In this document: positions 60,350 through 64,000 of the stretch, one piece after another | Position numbering within the stretch: position 1 is the first letter of the stretch | How the letters are laid out: each line of letters opens with the position of its first letter | DNA from: Hymenobacter negativus | Lineage (GTDB): Bacteria; Bacteroidota; Bacteroidia; Cytophagales; Hymenobacteraceae | Assembly: GCF_017571495.1 (NCBI RefSeq) | Contig: NZ_JAGETZ010000001.1 | Span: forward strand, 310,001 to 374,000 | DNA: 64,000 nucleotides | Reading direction: 5' to 3' | Program-made: the position numbers and the translations under genes | Notes under the pieces: model-generated | Database searches by the model: none | Told to the model about the DNA's origin: nothing | What the model saw: only the letters and a program-made list of their open reading frames with translations

Positions 60350-61066
60350 ATGGATTTCACCGACAAAAACATTCTCCTTATTGGCGCTTCCTCGGGCATT
60401 GGCCTGGCCACGGCCCAGCTGCTCAGCAAGCTTAGCGTGAACCTGTTCACCGCCTCGCGGCACCTCTCGCCGGAGCTGGCCGCGCTGGGCACCACCCACC
60501 TCCCCTACGACGCCACCCAACCTGTCGGCACTGCTTTCGATGCCCTGCCCGATGTGCTGCACGGCGTCGCCTATTTCCCCGGCAGCATCAAGCTGCGCCC
60601 CTTCGAGCGCATCCCCACCGAAGATTTCCAGGCCGATTTCGACTTGAACGTGCTGGGTGCCGTGCGCGTCATCCAGGCCACCATCAAGCGCCTGAAAAAG
60701 GCCGAAGGCACCGCCTCCATCGTCCTGTTCAGCACCGTGGCGGCCGATACGGGCATGAGCTTTCACACCAGCATTGCCACCGCCAAGGCCGCCGTGGAAG
60801 GGCTCACCCGCGCCCTAGCCGCCGAGTACGCCGCCAGCGGCGTGCGCGTCAACTGCATCGCGCCCTCGCTCACCAACACGCCCCTGGCCGCCGCCCTGCT
60901 CAACTCGCCCGAGAAGGTGGAGGCCGGCGGCAAGCGCCACCCCTTGCAGCGCATCGGCCAGCCCGAAGACCTGGCCTACACCGCCTCCTTCCTCCTCTCC
61001 GACCACAGCGCCTTCGTGACGGGCCAGGTGCTGGCCGTGGACGGCGGCATGGGAAAACTGAAGTAG
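60350..61066 (+). CDS. SDR-family oxidoreductase lacking the catalytic tyrosine
   Basis: 238 aa. The Rossmann motif is GASSGIG (about residues 12-18), with the later signature APSLTNTPLA and a C-terminal FVTGQVLAVDGGM. The catalytic Ser is kept (LFSTVAA). The expected YxxxK reads SIATAK, so tyrosine is replaced by isoleucine while the lysine remains. Dehydrogenase chemistry may be altered or absent. It precedes the photolyase gene by 80 bases, with a small palindrome between. Confidence 0.85.
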   Translation: MDFTDKNILLIGASSGIGLATAQLLSKLSVNLFTASRHLSPELAALGTTHLPYDATQPVGTAFDALPDVLHGVAYFPGSIKLRPFERIPTEDFQADFDLNVLGAVRVIQATIKRLKKAEGTASIVLFSTVAADTGMSFHTSIATAKAAVEGLTRALAAEYAASGVRVNCIAPSLTNTPLAAALLNSPEKVEAGGKRHPLQRIGQPEDLAYTASFLLSDHSAFVTGQVLAVDGGMGKLK

Positions 61067-61086
61067 GTTTTTTGGATTTATCCCAT

Positions 61087-61117
61087 CCCATAGCCCCTTC
61101 CCCAGAGGGGCTATGGG
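61087..61117. repeat. 12-bp-arm hairpin
   Basis: CCCATAGCCCCT (61087-61098) pairs perfectly with 61106-61117 around a 7-nt loop, between the SDR and photolyase genes. Confidence 0.75.
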
Positions 61118-61146
61118 GTAGGGTTCGACGAATCAAAATATACCCA

Positions 61147-62472
61147 ATGAAAATCTGCATCTTCTGGCACCGACGCGACCTGCGCATTCACGACAACGTC
61201 GGCCTCGCGGCGGCGCTGGCCAGTGGCCTGCCGGTGCTGCCGCTGTTCATCTACGACCAGGAAATCCTGGACCACTTGCCCGACAAGGCCGATGCCCGGC
61301 TCACCTTTATATATGATGAGGTGGAGAAGCTGGCCCAAGAAACCGAGGTGGCGGGCGGCACTTTCCTGGCCTGCTACGGCCGGCCGCTGGAAGTGCTGGC
61401 GCAAGTGGTGCAGGACTTCGACGTGGCTGCTGTGCATACCAACGAGGACTACGAGCCCTACGCCACCCGGCGCGACGCGGCCGTGGCCCAGATGCTGAGC
61501 CAGCATGGCGTCGAATTTTACGCGTACAAGGACCAAGTCATTTTCGCCAAAGACGAAATCATGACCAAGTCGGGCACCGTGCCCAAGGTGTTCGGGGCCT
61601 ACCTGAAAGCCTACACAACTAAGCTGACGGCTGACTTATTGGAGCCCTGTGATTCCAAAAAGCACTTCACGAAAACCCACTTGCACCACGCTACCCGGGA
61701 AAAAGCCGGCCCACGCCCCACGCTGGAAAGCATGGGTTTTGCGCGACGGGAGCAATACTTCCCCCCGGTGAAGCTACCCGCCGAAGGCCTGGTGCGCAAC
61801 TACCACAAAACCCGCGACACCCCCGCCGACGAACAAGGCAGTACCCGCGAGTCGCTGAACCTGCGCTTTGGTACCCTGAGCGTGCGCGAGGTGATGCGCC
61901 AGGCCAGAGAACTGAATCCCAAGCTACTGGCCGAAATCATCTGGCGCGACTTCTTCATGATGCTGCTCTGGCACTTCCCCAACACCGCCACCGAGAGCTA
62001 CGACCCCAAGATGCGGTGCGTCCCCTACCGCAACGACGAGGACGAGTTCCGGGCCTGGTGCGAGGGCCGCACGGGCTACCCGTTGGTCGACGCCGGCATG
62101 CGCGAGCTCAACGAAACCGGCTACCTGCCCAACCGCGTGCGCATGACCGTGGCCGGCTTCCTGGTGAAGCACCTGTTCATCGACTGGCGCTGGGGTGAGC
62201 GGTATTTTGCCGACAAGCTCCTCGACTACGACCAGGCCAACAACGTGGGCAACTGGCAGTGGATGGCCGGCACCGGCGCCATTTCCGCCCCCTGGTTCCG
62301 GGTCTACAGCCCCGACAACCAGCAGGCGCAAGTCGACCCCGAAATGAAGTACATAAAGCGCTGGGTGCCGGAAGTGGGTACGACGAAATATCCAAAGCCC
62401 ATTGTGGAGCACAAATTTGCCCGGGAGCGCGCCGTGGAAGCCATCCGGGCGGCACGATTGGCCGCAGGCTAA
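61147..62472 (+). CDS. phrB: Cryptochrome/deoxyribodipyrimidine photolyase
   Basis: 441 aa from ATG 61147. The N-terminal antenna domain starts ICIFWHRRDLRIHDNVGLA and has LPLFIYDQEIL. The C-terminal FAD domain carries the family hallmarks: EIIWRDFFMMLLWHFPN, WCEGRTGYPLVDAGMRELNETGYLPNRVRM, WRWGERYFADKLLDYDQANNVGNWQWMAGTG and the end FRVYSPDNQ. It repairs cyclobutane pyrimidine dimers using blue light. The length is close to the usual 430-480. Confidence 0.94.
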   Translation: MKICIFWHRRDLRIHDNVGLAAALASGLPVLPLFIYDQEILDHLPDKADARLTFIYDEVEKLAQETEVAGGTFLACYGRPLEVLAQVVQDFDVAAVHTNEDYEPYATRRDAAVAQMLSQHGVEFYAYKDQVIFAKDEIMTKSGTVPKVFGAYLKAYTTKLTADLLEPCDSKKHFTKTHLHHATREKAGPRPTLESMGFARREQYFPPVKLPAEGLVRNYHKTRDTPADEQGSTRESLNLRFGTLSVREVMRQARELNPKLLAEIIWRDFFMMLLWHFPNTATESYDPKMRCVPYRNDEDEFRAWCEGRTGYPLVDAGMRELNETGYLPNRVRMTVAGFLVKHLFIDWRWGERYFADKLLDYDQANNVGNWQWMAGTGAISAPWFRVYSPDNQQAQVDPEMKYIKRWVPEVGTTKYPKPIVEHKFARERAVEAIRAARLAAG

Positions 62473-62482
62473 TGTGCAGAAC

Positions 62483-62563
62483 GTGTACCCCGAATTTCCA
62501 ATTCGGCCCGTTAGAAGATGTTGAGAATTCCTTCAGCGGCCGAATTAGAAATTCGGGGTACAC
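62483..62563. repeat. 26-bp-arm inverted repeat
   Basis: Arms 62483-62508 and 62538-62563 pair with one mismatch (GTGTACCCCGAATTT start), placed just after the photolyase stop. Confidence 0.88.
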
Positions 62564-62631
62564 ATTCTAATTGCCGGAATGCTGTTGGTTTTTCAGCCGA
62601 ACCGTACGGCCTCCCAACTGGTTATACTGGC

Positions 62632-63261
62632 ATGGAAAAGGACCGCATCAAACAAGCTTACCTCGACTTCGTGCTCAACGAAGGCCACCCCCCGCAATCG
62701 GTGTTCAAGCTCACTCAGCAGCTGGGCATTGCAGAGCAGGAATTTTATCAGCACTACCCGAATTTTGACGCCATCGACCGCGAAATCTGGGGTGACTTTG
62801 GACGTCAGGCCCGCGAAACGGCGGCGGCTGAGCCGGTGTGGGAAAGCTACGGCAGCCGCGAAAAGCTGCTGGCCTTCTATTACACGCTGCTCGAAATCCT
62901 CAAGCACAACCGCTCTTACGCCCTCATGAGCCTACGCCGCTCCCTGCACCGCGTGCCAGCCCTCACGCCCCGCGTGCTCGATGACTTCCGGCAGGACTTC
63001 GAAGACTTCGTGGGCGACTTGCTCAGCGCCGGCCGCGTGAGCGGCGAAATCGCCAACCGCCCGCTGGTGCAGGACGGCTACCCGCGCTTCTTCTGGCAGC
63101 AGGCGCTGTTCGTGCTAGGCTTCTTCGCCAAAGACGACACCATCAATTTCGAGCGCACCGACGCCGCCGTGGAAAAAGCCGTCACGCTCAGCTTCGACCT
63201 GGTTGGCCGCAACACGCTGGATTCGGCGGTGGATTTCGTGCGGTTTCTGGTGCGTAAATAA
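62632..63261 (+). CDS. TetR-fold protein with COQ9-like C-terminal domain
   Basis: 209 aa from ATG 62632; the longer upstream frame runs into the palindrome. Residues 1-48 have the TetR HTH pattern (IKQAYLDFVLNEG, SVFKLTQQLGIAEQEFYQHYPNFDAID). The helical remainder, with LEILKHNRSYALMSLRRS and an aromatic late segment RFFWQQALFVLGFFAKDDT, resembles TetR/COQ9-type C-terminal domains. It may be a regulator of, or partner to, the ABC1-type kinase gene that follows 102 bases downstream. Confidence 0.75.
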   Translation: MEKDRIKQAYLDFVLNEGHPPQSVFKLTQQLGIAEQEFYQHYPNFDAIDREIWGDFGRQARETAAAEPVWESYGSREKLLAFYYTLLEILKHNRSYALMSLRRSLHRVPALTPRVLDDFRQDFEDFVGDLLSAGRVSGEIANRPLVQDGYPRFFWQQALFVLGFFAKDDTINFERTDAAVEKAVTLSFDLVGRNTLDSAVDFVRFLVRK

Positions 63262-63266
63262 GTTGC

Positions 63267-63356
63267 AGGGGCAGGGCTTGCCCCCGCCCGAATCGTTGAA
63301 CAAACTCGCTCAACGACAAAAACCCGACGATTCGGGCGGGGGCAAGCCCCGCCCCT
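63267..63356. repeat. 30-bp-arm inverted repeat before the ABC1 gene
   Basis: Arms 63267-63296 and 63327-63356 pair with one mismatch. It ends seven bases before the ABC1 start codon and would place a long hairpin in the leader of that gene if transcribed from the TetR gene. Confidence 0.88.
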
Positions 63357-63363
63357 ACTGCTT

Positions 63364-64000
63364 ATGTCTGACGAACCCCAAACCTCCCTGCCGACCACCA
63401 AGGTGGCCCGCGCCGCCCGCTTTGCCAAAACCGGCTTCAACGTGGGCACCAACTACATCAAGCACTACGCTAAGAAGGCCGTGGGCGCCGAGTCGACCAC
63501 CGAGGACCTGCACGCCGCCAACGCCGCCGAGCTCTACGGCACGCTGAGCGAGATGAAAGGCTCCGTGCTGAAGGTAGCCCAAATGCTGGCCATGGAGAAA
63601 AACATGCTGCCCTCGGCCTACGCTGAACAGTTTGCCCAGGCCCAATACTCCACCCCGCCCCTCTCCGGTCCGCTGGTGACGAAGGCCTTCCGGGATGCGT
63701 TTGGGAAGTCGCCCTACCAGCTGTTTGACGAGTTTGAACCCGAGGCGCGGCAGGCGGCCAGCATTGGGCAAGTGCATTTTGCTCGCAAGGACGGCAAGGC
63801 GCTGGCCGTGAAGGTCCAATATCCCGGCGTGGCCGACAGCATCAAGTCCGATATCCGGCTGGTAAAGCCCATTGCCCTGCGCGTGATGGGCCTGAACGAA
63901 GCCCAGGTGCGCCCCTACCTGGAGGAAGTAGAGACCCGTCTGCTTGAAGAAACTGACTACAAGCTGGAGCTGCGGCGCGGCCAGGAAATAGCGGCGCAGT
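63364..64000 (+). CDS. ABC1/UbiB (AarF)-family kinase, 3' partial
   Basis: The frame opens at ATG 63364 and is still open at the last base (about 212 residues seen), so the C-terminus is outside the window. ELYGTLSEMKGSVLKVAQMLAMEKNMLP holds the KxGQ-like motif, here KVAQ. RQAASIGQVHFARKDGKALAVKVQYPGVADSI holds the Ala-rich loop and the ATP-binding lysine of ABC1 kinases. Homologues act in quinone biosynthesis or lipid handling at the membrane. In a menaquinone-using Bacteroidota the exact target is unclear. Confidence 0.88.
   Translation, partial: MSDEPQTSLPTTKVARAARFAKTGFNVGTNYIKHYAKKAVGAESTTEDLHAANAAELYGTLSEMKGSVLKVAQMLAMEKNMLPSAYAEQFAQAQYSTPPLSGPLVTKAFRDAFGKSPYQLFDEFEPEARQAASIGQVHFARKDGKALAVKVQYPGVADSIKSDIRLVKPIALRVMGLNEAQVRPYLEEVETRLLEETDYKLELRRGQEIAAQ

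Noticed and set aside
1..64000. tRNA, rRNA, riboswitch, IS element or prophage
   Set aside because: I looked at the gaps and found no cloverleaf, rRNA stretch, transposase, integrase or known riboswitch core; a covariance-model search would be needed to exclude small RNAs.

Overview
The window looks like chromosomal DNA of a Hymenobacter-like member of the Bacteroidota (order Cytophagales). The support is: high GC with GC-rich third codon positions; many proteins ending in the type IX secretion (T9SS) sorting domain, with a YPNPA start and an LPAGLPAGVYVVR/RLTVE end; and Bacteroidota-type promoters of the form TTG-N19-TAnnTTTG, best seen upstream of the cold-shock gene. No rRNA, tRNA, CRISPR array, IS transposase or phage integrase was seen.

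Layout. Bases 1-26000 are mostly housekeeping and metabolic genes on both strands: a YkvA-like membrane protein, a DUF1571/LysM protein, a 2,4-dienoyl-CoA reductase-like SDR, a YeeZ-like epimerase, a BaiN-type flavoprotein, a DUF2383 four-helix protein, a DEAD-box RNA helicase next to a cold-shock protein, a thioesterase, a SUKH protein, a large UvrD/RecB-like helicase, an LRR-protein kinase fusion, a lipoprotein/esterase pair, an outer-membrane transporter, a META lipoprotein, an M28 peptidase and pyruvate carboxylase. Many gaps between them hold long, nearly perfect inverted repeats.

Bases 26100-60100 form an island of very large exported repeat proteins, almost all on the minus strand. Its first part (26117-51551) holds seven T9SS cargo genes built from WNG-type propeller, RCC1, SBBP, NGxYVV, glycine-rich, Kelch, IPT and LamG modules. 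Most share an FnIII-like domain followed by the sorting domain. Its second part (53582-60092) holds YadA-head/Peptidase_S74 (self-cleaving chaperone) proteins that share a QAQR C-terminus. Between the two lie a DUF4907 gene, an XRE-like gene and a small helical gene. The island is littered with damage: two orphan sorting-domain fragments (34780-34833, 52270-52473), two S74 fragments (53582-53854, 55317-55622), and two single-base frameshifts that remove the C-terminal targeting or processing domain (near 29039 and 56250).

Several island genes share upstream architecture: a -7 box ending in ACCTTTG, with a conserved motif or inverted repeat about 18-30 nt upstream of it. One 26-bp motif is identical, at the same spacing, in front of genes 17 kb apart. 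Two further genes share an 18-bp-arm inverted repeat with a 20-bp spacer. This suggests a co-regulated, recombining surface-protein locus, and it is the most interesting part of the window.

Bases 60350-64000 return to ordinary genes: an SDR, a photolyase, a TetR/COQ9-like protein and the start of an ABC1/UbiB-type kinase that runs off the end.
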